A stretch of DNA of 64,000 nt from Desulfobacula sp. (GTDB lineage: Bacteria; Desulfobacterota; Desulfobacteria; Desulfobacterales; Desulfobacteraceae): positions 62,001-126,000 of the forward strand of contig JAMPXP010000008.1 in assembly GCA_023701135.1 (NCBI GenBank), in the 5' to 3' direction. The first letter of the stretch is position 1. The number at the start of each line of letters is the position of its first letter. The notes below the pieces were generated by a model. The model was not told the DNA's origin. It did no database searches and worked only from the letters and a program-made list of their open reading frames with translations. Below, one piece after another: positions 43,643 to 53,841 of the stretch. Position numbers and translations under genes: made by a program.

Positions 43643-44581
43643 TCAGTAGAGAAGGGTCAGAAGCATTTTAAACCTTGTGGATAGGGCTCGGGCATCAATG
43701 ATGCCGTATTTGTATATGCCAAGGAGATCCGATTCCAGGGCATCGGAAGTGACTTGGAACCGGGGCCGGTTTTTAAACCTTGAAAAATGAAAGACAGCAC
43801 CTTCCTTTTGATGCCCCCAGATGTCCCGGACATAGAGGCGGCCCTTATCCCACAGGGCAAAGGCCCTTCTATGGTCAAACCACCGGCCCATGGCGGGCTG
43901 GAGGGGGAGGGCTTTGCAGAAAGCTGGGGCATGGGTTTTGGCCATTTCAACCAGTTCTTCGGATTCATCCAGGTGGGCAAATTTCAGATGCTCAGCGATC
44001 TTGTCTTTGGTGCTGTTGCCCGACATGGGCTTAAAGGCTGAGTCATTCCCCTGAAGGCCTGGCAGGTCGGCCGGGAGGCTTTCAAAGGTCTGTTCCAGCC
44101 TTGTTTTGATACGGTCGTTTTCAAGGATGGCCTTGAGATAATTTCTGTTGAAAAGGGTGAACGGGCCGCAAGGCCGATGGTCCGCCGCACTGATCAGGGA
44201 ATATCGGCCGGGATGATCCGGCAAAAAACGGGCAATGTCTCCATACACCACATCCAGGTCCGAATAGCCGATAAAATCATATCTGTCCAGCAGGTCCGTA
44301 TCCTTTCTCAAGGCATAGAGCATTGTTCTGCAATCACAGACAACCCTTGTGTTCTGAGGCGGCAGATGGATATGAAGGGAAGACTTCAGATCCGAGCGCA
44401 GCCTTTCAAAGGAATAGGGAACCAGGGTAACGGTTTGATTATAGTCTTCTCTCCGGGCAATCCGGTCATTGTAGACAAACCAGTGAAAATGATCATGATT
44501 GGGCTCGCAGGTTTTTGCCCAGTATTTGAAATAGGCGGGAAGCTCACCTAAATACAGAATTAAAAAAGCCCCGGATATCAT
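43643..44581 (-). CDS. Putative glycosyltransferase (DUF6625-like)
   Basis: 312 residues. DFIGYSDLDVVYGDI contains a DxD-type metal site; further SLISAADHRPCGPFTLFNRN and HLDESEELV. The pattern resembles the DUF6625 family of putative sugar transferases in polysaccharide loci. Substrate unknown. First of five surface-glycan genes after the tRNAs. Confidence 0.75.
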   Translation of the reverse strand: MISGAFLILYLGELPAYFKYWAKTCEPNHDHFHWFVYNDRIARREDYNQTVTLVPYSFERLRSDLKSSLHIHLPPQNTRVVCDCRTMLYALRKDTDLLDRYDFIGYSDLDVVYGDIARFLPDHPGRYSLISAADHRPCGPFTLFNRNYLKAILENDRIKTRLEQTFESLPADLPGLQGNDSAFKPMSGNSTKDKIAEHLKFAHLDESEELVEMAKTHAPAFCKALPLQPAMGRWFDHRRAFALWDKGRLYVRDIWGHQKEGAVFHFSRFKNRPRFQVTSDALESDLLGIYKYGIIDARALSTRFKMLLTLLY

Positions 44582-44633
44582 TAATTATAAACCTTTGAAT
44601 AAAAGGAGTTAATGGATTTCTCATAACCGGGCG

Positions 44634-45449
44634 CTATAGTCTACAAACAGCCAATTTTATTTTATTGTGAGCAATAAATTGCTTGCAGTGTGAAATCAAA
44701 GCATCCCCGTTTTTAGTTTCTCTATCGCAGTCATGCACTTCACCACGTATATTTTCTATCTTTCCCAGAACCTTGGTGTTGTATAAAATTTCATATTCTG
44801 CGCCTTCACAGTCTATTTTTAGTAGCTTGCATTGTTTTAGACCATATTTTTCGAAAATTTGGTCCAAAGTTATTGATTCCACTTCTTCGATTTTTAAAAT
44901 ATTTGTAAGAGCATGTGCTTTATGCATATCCTTTGTCATTGTTGAACTGCCTGTGTTGACAGCATCATACATAAGCTCTACAATCCGGCCATCCTTTGTT
45001 ACGGCTCTATTTTCGACAACAACATTTGTAATATTATGTAATTTTATATTTTTTATAAAATTGTTATAATTTTGTTTCGCAGGTTCAAATGAATATATTT
45101 TTAAAAAAGGAAACTTAAGGGCAATATAAATGGCTACCATACCTATATTCCCGCCGATATCAATGACAACATCACCTGGTTTAAAGTCTATTTTTTCAAA
45201 ATCAAAATTTGATTCTGACTGGAATTCACTAGCGATAAAATCTACACTATTTGAGGAGGGGCTATCATAAAAATAGAAGCTCTCTCCCTTTATTTCAACA
45301 GCATGAAGGAAACTATTTGTACCACACATACTGACTAACATTTTTTCAATTCTGATTAATCTTTCTTCAAGATGAAGTGCTTTTTTATAAGTAGGTGAAA
45401 GTTCGTATATTTTATGCCGGATTTTTTTTAAAAGTTTCTTTTTTCTCAT
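44634..45449 (-). CDS. FkbM-family methyltransferase (AT-rich gene)
   Basis: 271 residues. Motifs: VVIDIGGNIGMVAIYIALKF (SAM site), YSFEPAKQNYNNF, LLKIDCEGAEYEILYNT. FkbM-type enzymes methylate hydroxyl groups of sugars or antibiotics. The base composition is visibly more AT-rich than neighbours, with many AAA/ATA/TTT codons, suggesting recent transfer. RBS AAGGA before the ATG. Confidence 0.88.
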   Translation of the reverse strand: MRKKKLLKKIRHKIYELSPTYKKALHLEERLIRIEKMLVSMCGTNSFLHAVEIKGESFYFYDSPSSNSVDFIASEFQSESNFDFEKIDFKPGDVVIDIGGNIGMVAIYIALKFPFLKIYSFEPAKQNYNNFIKNIKLHNITNVVVENRAVTKDGRIVELMYDAVNTGSSTMTKDMHKAHALTNILKIEEVESITLDQIFEKYGLKQCKLLKIDCEGAEYEILYNTKVLGKIENIRGEVHDCDRETKNGDALISHCKQFIAHNKIKLAVCRL

Positions 45450-45548
45450 TTTGCATTCCTTTTGAAGCGCTAATACAATAACCAGATAATTTATAAACCC
45501 TTTTTGAAGAGGAACCGAATTTTTTTAATAGGATGAATAAGTGCCCGA

Positions 45549-45575
45549 GTTATACGGTCTTTTAAAAATTGTCAA
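45549..45575 (-). promoter_or_regulatory. Possible promoter of the AT-rich FkbM gene in a 353-bp spacer
   Basis: Minus strand TTGACA (45570-45575) and TATAAC (45549-45554), spacing only 15 bp. The spacer 45450-45802 contains no gene I can support; it is AT-rich in its left part. Confidence 0.35.
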
Positions 45576-45802
45576 GACTATTCGGCTGCTCAAAAGGTCA
45601 GCCGTAATTGGCTTTGGCATGGAACTGACTGATTTGAATGAATCTTCTATATTTTGGAGATGATCAAATACCGCCATTCGTTACAACTTTTAATTTAATC
45701 TCCCAAAAAGGTTATATGCGATTTCTTAAGGGGCATAAAAGGTATTGACTTTGGTTCCAGATATAAATAGCATTGCGCCTTAATTTTATTAGGAAAAATC
45801 CG

Positions 45803-46543
45803 ATGAATCTTATTCAAAAATTGCATATGCTGCACAGCGCCTGGCACTACCGCCTGAATACGGAAAAAAATGATATCCGGTTTCTTCTGGGATTGGATCT
45901 TAAGGGGCAAACCGTCATTGACATCGGTGCCAACAGGGGGATTTATTCCTATTGGATGGAAAAAACCGTTGGCCCGGCGGGAAAGGTCATTGCCTTTGAG
46001 CCCCAGCCGGAACTTGAAGCCCACCTGCTGGATTTCAAATCCGCTTTCAAATTTGACAATTTCCGGATCATCAGAAAAGGCCTGTCCAGCAGTGCCGGTT
46101 CACAAAAATTGTTCCGGTCCGAACCCGGCTCCGGCGGTGCCAGTCTGAATCAAGGCCAGACCTCCAACCGATGCCAGGCCATTTCTGTTGAGGTGACCAC
46201 CCTGGACGCCTATTATGACGAATTTACGGATGTGGCTTTCATCAAATGTGATGTTGAGGGACATGAACACGATGTCTTCAGGGGAGGGCAACGATTGTTG
46301 GAGAGGGACAGGCCCTGCCTCCTGTTCGAATGCCACCACGACGAAGCCGGAAAGCAGGATTTGTTTTCATTCCTTACATCCCTGGGCTATGACGGTTTTT
46401 TCACCGGCAAAAAAGAAATGATTCATTTCAGCCGGTTTGACCAATATCCTTACAGACGGGAAAATGAGCATCATCGAAATTATATCTTTCTGCATCCTGA
46501 TTTTATAGCGCGCCGGCATCTGGAGAAAATGTTTCACAGATAG
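45803..46543 (+). CDS. FkbM-family methyltransferase
   Basis: 246 residues from the ATG at 45803 (AGGAAAAA upstream); a TTG at 45773 is the longer alternative. VIDIGANRGIYSYWMEKTVG, KVIAFEPQPELEAHL, FIKCDVEGHEHDVF. Same family as the preceding gene, but ordinary base composition, so not a recent duplicate. Likely sugar O-methylation of the surface polysaccharide. Confidence 0.88.
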   Translation: MNLIQKLHMLHSAWHYRLNTEKNDIRFLLGLDLKGQTVIDIGANRGIYSYWMEKTVGPAGKVIAFEPQPELEAHLLDFKSAFKFDNFRIIRKGLSSSAGSQKLFRSEPGSGGASLNQGQTSNRCQAISVEVTTLDAYYDEFTDVAFIKCDVEGHEHDVFRGGQRLLERDRPCLLFECHHDEAGKQDLFSFLTSLGYDGFFTGKKEMIHFSRFDQYPYRRENEHHRNYIFLHPDFIARRHLEKMFHR

Positions 46544-46587
46544 GCAGGCGTTATATTCAATGTGCAATTCAGGACACAGGACGACCC

Positions 46588-47826
46588 ATGAAAATAAGCC
46601 TTAGAAAATTGGACGGCATCAACCAATGGCTCCTCGTATTGATGGGATTTGCGATTCCCCTGTCCACCGCTGCAACCAATGTGGTCCTGGGGATGGTTCT
46701 TTTATTCTGGATCCTTGATAATATATCGGACCGGTTCCAAAGATGGGTGTCGGTATTAAAAACAAATCCCGTGGCCTTCATGGGTCTGGTTATTTTTCTC
46801 GTCCATGCCGCAGGGATACTTTATACCGGCGGCGGCAAGGAGAGGGTTTCCGAAAGCCTCATGGATGGCGCCCGGTTTTTATTCATTTCCCTGGCCATGA
46901 TCTATTTTAAGGATAAACAATATCATTCCAGGCTGTTGTTCGCCTTTTCCCTGGCCATGGGCATCACCCTTGTGTTGTCCTGCCTGTTATGGATGGACCG
47001 GCTTCCCGGTTTCATTCCTGTAAACGGGGGGCCACAGGATTGCAATATTTTTCTGAACCACATTGCCCAGAACCTGTTTATGGCCTATATGGCCTTTCTG
47101 GCGGCCCTCCGGGCAAGGGATGCGAAGGGATATGGACAAAGGATTCTTTGGGCGGGGCTCAGTCTTCTGGCCCTTGCCAATGTGCTTTTTATGGTCGGGG
47201 GAATGACCGGCCATCTGGTTGCAGGGGTTCTTTTTTTATATTTTTTTCTTTCCTGGAACCGAACCAAAAGCCTTATCGCTGCCGGGTCGGTTCTCCTGAT
47301 CCTTGCCGGCTTTGCATGGATGAACCCTTCAAATTCCATATTTTTAAGGTCCCAACGGATGATGGAAGAGATCAAGGCCTGGGAATATGGGAAAAAGGCT
47401 TCCAACCTTTCTTCTTCGGGCCTACGGCTTGAATTTTACACCAACACGGTGAAGATTATAAAGGAAAACCCGGTGTGGGGGACCGGCACCGGCGGTTTTG
47501 AAAATGCTTATCAACAGCTTACGGAAAAGACCGGAATGAACCCCACCGACAACCCCCATAATGAATATCTCATGATGACCGCCCAGTTCGGGTTCTTAGG
47601 CCTTGCCGCATTTCTGGGATTTTTCCTGGTCCAGTGGCGCAGCGCAGGCTTTCTGGGGAGCCCCGGGCAAACCCAAGCAGCAAGGGGGTTTGTGTTGACC
47701 ATTGTTTTTGCCGCCATGGTGTCATCGCCTTTGCAGGACAATGCCGAAGGATGGTTTTTTGCCCTGATGAGCGCCCATTTTTTTGCAGGCTGGACATTTA
47801 CACGCGGTCGAGATTTTTTTCTTTAA
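46588..47826 (+). CDS. O-antigen ligase family protein
   Basis: 412 residues, about ten to twelve membrane helices, with the large periplasmic loop of Wzy/WaaL proteins: GTGTGGFENAYQQL and PHNEYLMMTAQFGFLG. Joins O-polysaccharide to lipid A-core, or polymerises it. Convergent to the next glycosyltransferase, ends overlapping by 29 bp. Confidence 0.87.
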   Translation: MKISLRKLDGINQWLLVLMGFAIPLSTAATNVVLGMVLLFWILDNISDRFQRWVSVLKTNPVAFMGLVIFLVHAAGILYTGGGKERVSESLMDGARFLFISLAMIYFKDKQYHSRLLFAFSLAMGITLVLSCLLWMDRLPGFIPVNGGPQDCNIFLNHIAQNLFMAYMAFLAALRARDAKGYGQRILWAGLSLLALANVLFMVGGMTGHLVAGVLFLYFFLSWNRTKSLIAAGSVLLILAGFAWMNPSNSIFLRSQRMMEEIKAWEYGKKASNLSSSGLRLEFYTNTVKIIKENPVWGTGTGGFENAYQQLTEKTGMNPTDNPHNEYLMMTAQFGFLGLAAFLGFFLVQWRSAGFLGSPGQTQAARGFVLTIVFAAMVSSPLQDNAEGWFFALMSAHFFAGWTFTRGRDFFL

Positions 47827-48562
47827 AATGCAATTTGGCATATTTATAGAAGGTGCCTTCAAAATTGGCAAAGGCGATGATAAATCCGGCCCATCCGTCC
47901 AGGCACCCCAGTTTTAGAAAATACAGGGAAAAGGCTGCCCAGAAGCCATGGGCCAGGGCCGTGAGCATTCCTGATGTTTTACCTGACATCTTTAATTTTT
48001 CAGCCCCGAGGGTGGAGTATCGATTGCCCTTATGGAGCAATTCTTCCAGGTTTTTAAAAGGGATCTGGTTGATATGGGCCTTGAAATATCCGCAGGGTTT
48101 TTCACTGATGACCTCATAGCGTTCATGGACGGCATCTGGTTTGAATTTGAGAGCTGATTTTCTGAACAGTTGAGGCTGGCGATAATCCGGGTAAAAACCG
48201 GCATGGCGGATCCATCTGCCCATGAAATAATTACGGCGGGGAATATAATAGGCATCAAGGCTGTTTTCATCATTGATAATGCCCAATATTTCGTTTTGAG
48301 CAGCCTCGGTGCAGCGCTCATCCGAATCCAGGCTGAATATCCAGTCGTGGCTGCAGGCGGCAATGGCATCGTTCCTCAGTTTTCCAAAGCCTTCAAAGGG
48401 AATCTGAACGACTCTTGCTCCGTGTTCTTCGGCTATCCGGGCGGTATCGTCCGTGCTGAAGGAATCTGCAACAACCACTTCATCTGCAAAGGAGACGCTT
48501 TTTAATGCATCCTTGATCTTTTCCGATTCATTGTACGCGATGATATAAACTGATAATTTCAA
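47798..48562 (-). CDS. Glycosyltransferase family 2 (WaaE/KdtX-like)
   Basis: 254 residues: SVYIIAYNESEKIKDALKS, VVVADSFSTDDTARIAEE, FGKLRNDAIAACSHDW, FSLDSDERC. This set is that of LPS-core beta-1,4-glucosyltransferases of the WaaE type. TTG start at 48562 preceded by AAAGGAGA. Confidence 0.87.
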   Translation of the reverse strand: MKLSVYIIAYNESEKIKDALKSVSFADEVVVADSFSTDDTARIAEEHGARVVQIPFEGFGKLRNDAIAACSHDWIFSLDSDERCTEAAQNEILGIINDENSLDAYYIPRRNYFMGRWIRHAGFYPDYRQPQLFRKSALKFKPDAVHERYEVISEKPCGYFKAHINQIPFKNLEELLHKGNRYSTLGAEKLKMSGKTSGMLTALAHGFWAAFSLYFLKLGCLDGWAGFIIAFANFEGTFYKYAKLHFKEKNLDRV

Positions 48563-48788
48563 TCCTTATGTCTCCTTTGAAAGGAATGCCTGCAATCTTG
48601 CCCATCCAATTTAAAATAAATAGCAGGCATTTCACTATCATTATATGAAATAGTTTTAAAGAAAATTTTGCTCTGCCGTATCCGGCAACCCCTTTTTCCC
48701 GGGTTCGGCCCTTGAAACACAAGAGTTTTTAGAAGCGTTTTTTAACAGCCTGTTATCTGAAATTAATGTGTTCGTCAAATTCTTATCA

Positions 48789-48816
48789 TTGACAGGAAAC
48801 CCAGTTGAGCTATATT
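48789..48816 (+). promoter_or_regulatory. sigma70-type promoter of the argS-mutL operon
   Basis: TTGACA (48789-48794), 16-bp spacer, TATATT (48811-48816), 41 bp before the ATG of the acidic-tail protein at 48858. The rest of 48563-48788 is non-coding; a 64-codon frame on the minus strand there has no coding character. Confidence 0.65.
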
Positions 48817-48857
48817 AAAAAGTTTCAGGTTAACCCGTTTTTAACAGGAGATAATGG

Positions 48858-49310
48858 ATGAAGCAGAAAATAAGATTTGAAAAAAACATCAAGGAAGGCA
48901 AACTGATCATTCTGGAATCCAGCGAAGTGGACCCGGGCATTGTCATGCCGCTTCTTGAGGAAGAATACAGTCTTGAGGGGGTGGTAAAAGCATCTGCCGA
49001 AGGGCCTGCCGCCTTTAGAAAATGTGTGCGCAGAAAAAGTTTTTTCCCGACGACGGATGTTTGCATGAAACTCTTTGAAGGGACTGTTGAATTTTTTAAA
49101 AATGAGGCAGATCAGGTCGTCACCATTGAATATGATGATGCTGACACCTTTCCCAAGGAAGAAAAATTTCTGCTGGAAGATGATGATGTCGAGCTTGACC
49201 ATATTCTTGAAGATGACGGCGAGACAAGCGAAGATGAAATTAAGGAAATTGATGCCGGTGAAGATTCATTGGGCTATTCACCGGAAGATATTTCCGAACA
49301 CGAAAATTAG
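48858..49310 (+). CDS. Conserved hypothetical protein with acidic C-terminus
   Basis: 150 residues. N-terminal ~100 residues mix charged strands ([20 protein letters not shown]) and helices; the last ~45 residues are very acidic ([20 protein letters not shown]). No motif recognised. First gene of the argS operon, 8 bp before argS. Confidence 0.72.
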   Translation: MKQKIRFEKNIKEGKLIILESSEVDPGIVMPLLEEEYSLEGVVKASAEGPAAFRKCVRRKSFFPTTDVCMKLFEGTVEFFKNEADQVVTIEYDDADTFPKEEKFLLEDDDVELDHILEDDGETSEDEIKEIDAGEDSLGYSPEDISEHEN

Positions 49311-49318
49311 AGCTGATA

Positions 49319-50986
49319 ATGAAACAGATCATTCGAAGAACGGTTGCCAATGCGGTAGAAAAGGCCTTTGAAAAGGGCCTGCTGCCCTCGGACCAAATGC
49401 CCGACATGGACGTGGAAGAACCAAGACACAAAGCTCACGGCGATTTGTCCTCAAATGTTGCCATGGTCTCGGCAGCCCTCCAGAAGATGCCGCCCCGCAA
49501 AATTGCCGAAATCCTTGTTTCCCACATTGAGACCGGAGATCTGATCCGGAAAGTGGAAATTGCCGGACCCGGATTCATTAATTTTTTCCTTTCCAACAAA
49601 GCCTGGCAGCCTGTGGTGGATGAAATTCTTGAACAGGATACATCCTTTGGCAGCTCTGATATCGGTAAAAATGAAAAGGTCCAGGTGGAATTTGTCAGCT
49701 CAAACCCCACAGGCCCTTTGCATGTTGGGCATGGAAGGGGAGCGGCCGTGGGCGATTCCGTCGGGAATATCCTTGCCTTTGCAGGGTTTGATGTTCAGAA
49801 AGAATATTATATCAATGATTCCGGCCGTCAGATCAGAACTTTGGGAACATCCGTCTGGCTGAGGCTGTTGCAGAAGGCCGGGAAAGCTGTTGACTTTCCC
49901 GAGGATTGCTATCAGGGGGACTATATTAAGGATATTGCCGGACTTGTCCTGGAAAAAGAGGGAGAGGCCTTTGTCCATAAAGATGAAAAAGAGGCTGTGG
50001 AGGTTTGCGCAAAATTTGCAGCCAAAATCATTCTTCAGGGTATTAGAGAAGATTTGACGGATTTTGGTGTCGGCTTTGATCAATGGTTCAGTGAGCAAAG
50101 CCTCTATGATTCGGGAAGGGTGCAAAAGGTCATTGAGGATTTCAAAGCAAGGGCCATGATCTATGAAGAAGACGGGGCCCTCTGGTTCAAAACCACGGAT
50201 TTCGGTGATGAAAAAAACAGGGTGGTGGTCCGGAACAATGGGCTGGCAACCTATTTTGCTTCTGACATCGCCTATCACATGGAAAAGTTTGAGCGCGGGT
50301 TTCAAAGGGTCATTGATGTCTGGGGCGCAGATCATCACGGCTATATTAAAAGAATCAACGCCGTTGTTGAGGCTTCGGGGCGAAAAAGCGAACAATTCCA
50401 GGTGATCCTGGTTCAGCTCGTCAACCTGCTCCGGGGGGGGCAACCCTTTCAGATGTCCACCCGGGCAGGTGAATTTGTTACCTTAAAGGAAATTGTCGAT
50501 GAAGTGGGAAAAGATGCAGCCAGATTCATGTTTTTAAGCCGCAGCTATGATTCCGGCCTGGATTTTGATCTGGAGCTGGCCAAGCAGAAGAATTCCGAAA
50601 ATCCTGTCTATTATGTCCAGTATGTCCATGCGCGAATCACCGGGATACTTTTAAAAGCAAAACAGGAGAATCTCATTCAGGAAATCGATTTCAAAAAAGG
50701 CAGACATTTGAATTTATTGGATGCGGAAGAAGAAATCAGCCTTTTGAAAATTCTGTACACCTTCAGGGAAAACGTGGAAAAAAGCGCTTTGGAATTGCAT
50801 CCCCATGTGATTTTTAACTATCTGATGAATCTTGCCGCCGCTTTCCACGGATATTATAACCGGCACAAGGTCATCTCCGATGACAGGGATCAGACCCTGG
50901 CCCGTTTAAGCCTTGTTCTCAGCGTGAAGAAGGTGATTCGAAACGGCTTGACGCTTCTTGGGGTTACAGCGCCGGAAAGAATGTAG
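49319..50986 (+). CDS. argS: Arginyl-tRNA synthetase
   Basis: 555 residues. HIGH-like [12 protein letters not shown] (class I), a KMSKS-like [13 protein letters not shown] (weak, usual for ArgRS), N-terminal Add-1 domain [16 protein letters not shown]-like region and a C-terminal anticodon-binding helix bundle. Charges tRNA-Arg. The SPOR gene starts 3 bp after its stop. Confidence 0.96.
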   Translation: MKQIIRRTVANAVEKAFEKGLLPSDQMPDMDVEEPRHKAHGDLSSNVAMVSAALQKMPPRKIAEILVSHIETGDLIRKVEIAGPGFINFFLSNKAWQPVVDEILEQDTSFGSSDIGKNEKVQVEFVSSNPTGPLHVGHGRGAAVGDSVGNILAFAGFDVQKEYYINDSGRQIRTLGTSVWLRLLQKAGKAVDFPEDCYQGDYIKDIAGLVLEKEGEAFVHKDEKEAVEVCAKFAAKIILQGIREDLTDFGVGFDQWFSEQSLYDSGRVQKVIEDFKARAMIYEEDGALWFKTTDFGDEKNRVVVRNNGLATYFASDIAYHMEKFERGFQRVIDVWGADHHGYIKRINAVVEASGRKSEQFQVILVQLVNLLRGGQPFQMSTRAGEFVTLKEIVDEVGKDAARFMFLSRSYDSGLDFDLELAKQKNSENPVYYVQYVHARITGILLKAKQENLIQEIDFKKGRHLNLLDAEEEISLLKILYTFRENVEKSALELHPHVIFNYLMNLAAAFHGYYNRHKVISDDRDQTLARLSLVLSVKKVIRNGLTLLGVTAPERM

Positions 50987-50988
50987 CC

Positions 50989-51858
50989 ATGTCGGCCTTT
51001 AAAGGGATTCAAAAATATCTCATCTATATATGTATTGCCGGATGGATGTTTTTTTTGGGTATCGTGGTGGGCCGGGGGACTTCTCCTGTTAATTTTGATA
51101 CCCGGGAATTCTCAAAGAAACTTGAAAAGATGGCCAATATTCCTGAGCCTAAAAATGGGGCTGGGAAAAAAATTGACCTTAAATTTTATGAGGACCTTGA
51201 CCATCCAACCACCCAAGAAAGCCTGATGCCGAAAAATCAGATTTTAGCCGATATTCCTGTACCAAAGCCTGAAACCGATTCCCCCAAGGAATCTGTTAAC
51301 GCGTCTGAAAAGGAAACCAAAAAAGAGCCTGCCAAAGAAACACCCAAAGAATCCGTTGAAGAACCGCCAAAGGACGCCAAAAAAGATTCGGTAAAAGAAC
51401 CTGTAAAGGTCATTAAAAAAATATTGGTCAAGGACCCTGCCAGGATCTCCAAAAAAGAGCCTGTAAAGGAAATTACCCAGGTAGCGGCCAAGTCCCCTGA
51501 AAAGCCGCCCATAAAAGAACCGGAAAAAGTGACAGGCGGTGACAAGGACGTCTCTGAGACGGAAAAACCCGTTGAACCCGTTGCCGAAACCATAACACCC
51601 TCCAAAGGCGCCTATACGATTCAGATAGCAGCCTATAAGAGCTTCCAGGAAGCGGTTTCCAAAATGGCGGCGCTGGAGGAGAAAGGTTTTTCCACATACC
51701 GGATAAAAGGGGAAAATGAAGGAACCACTTGGTACAGGGTCCGGATGGGTCCCTTTGAAACCTATGACGGGGCAAAAGAATTCAAGGCCAGACTGGATAA
51801 GGCAGGGATTGATGCAATGATAATGAAAAGGGAGACCGATGAAGATATCAAAGAGTGA
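50989..51858 (+). CDS. SPOR-domain membrane protein with Lys/Glu/Pro linker
   Basis: 289 residues: short cytoplasmic part, one helix (~9-28, YLIYICIAGWMFFLGIVVG), a long low-complexity linker with repeated KEP/KET/KDS units (~90-195), and a C-terminal SPOR domain (~205-285; YTIQIAAYKSFQEAV, TWYRVRMGPFETY). SPOR domains bind peptidoglycan lacking stem peptides at division sites. Overlaps gatC by 20 bp. Confidence 0.9.
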   Translation: MSAFKGIQKYLIYICIAGWMFFLGIVVGRGTSPVNFDTREFSKKLEKMANIPEPKNGAGKKIDLKFYEDLDHPTTQESLMPKNQILADIPVPKPETDSPKESVNASEKETKKEPAKETPKESVEEPPKDAKKDSVKEPVKVIKKILVKDPARISKKEPVKEITQVAAKSPEKPPIKEPEKVTGGDKDVSETEKPVEPVAETITPSKGAYTIQIAAYKSFQEAVSKMAALEEKGFSTYRIKGENEGTTWYRVRMGPFETYDGAKEFKARLDKAGIDAMIMKRETDEDIKE

Positions 51859-52126
51859 AGTTGAAAAGATAGCTCATCTTGCCCGGCTGGAAATTAAAGA
51901 CGACCGGAAGGAAAAAATGGTGGAGCAGTTGGGAAATATCCTTCAGTATATTGATAAATTGAAAGATGCTCATGTGGGTGGGGTAGGGTTTTCTTCAGGA
52001 GGGGCAATGGCGGACAATGTGCTCCGGGAGGATAGACCTGAAGTTTCCCCGGGGCCTTCCATTACCCTGGCCAATGCCCCGGAACGGGATGATGATTTTT
52101 ATGTGGTGCCGCGGGTCGTGAAATAA
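51839..52126 (+). CDS. gatC: Glu/Asp-tRNA amidotransferase subunit C
   Basis: 95 residues: [37 protein letters not shown]. Stabilises GatA. Together with GatA (next) it forms part of the GatCAB transamidosome; gatB is not in this window. Confidence 0.95.
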   Translation: MKISKSEVEKIAHLARLEIKDDRKEKMVEQLGNILQYIDKLKDAHVGGVGFSSGGAMADNVLREDRPEVSPGPSITLANAPERDDDFYVVPRVVK

Positions 52127-52157
52127 GGTGAGCTTTTACAAAATAGGATGTGAATCA

Positions 52158-53630
<1,473 letters not shown>

Positions 53631-53646
53631 TCAAAGGGAGGTTCGG

Positions 53647-53841
53647 ATGTCAACCATCATGCCCCAGGGCGAAAAGCTCAAACATGCGGTTCAATGGATA
53701 TCGGAAAAACGAACGGAAAATCCGGACATCAATCCTGCAAAACTTGTGGATGAGGCAAGCTTCAGGTTTGATTTAAGCCCCAAGGATTCCGAATTCCTTC
53801 TCAGGTTTGTGAAGAATGACGACTGTCAGAATCCTGCCTGA
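53647..53841 (+). CDS. Small conserved protein, 64 aa, overlapping mutL
   Basis: 64 residues. GGGAGG 8 bp before the ATG. KLKHAVQWISEKRTENPDIN, then a helix LSPKDSEFLLRFVKND: two short helices, soluble. Overlaps the mutL start by 26 bp in another frame. No function known. Confidence 0.7.
   Translation: MSTIMPQGEKLKHAVQWISEKRTENPDINPAKLVDEASFRFDLSPKDSEFLLRFVKNDDCQNPA

Noticed and set aside
48528-48722. 64-codon frame on the minus strand in the spacer before the acidic-tail gene
   Set aside because: No ribosome site of its own, overlaps the WaaE-like gene start, and no family resemblance.
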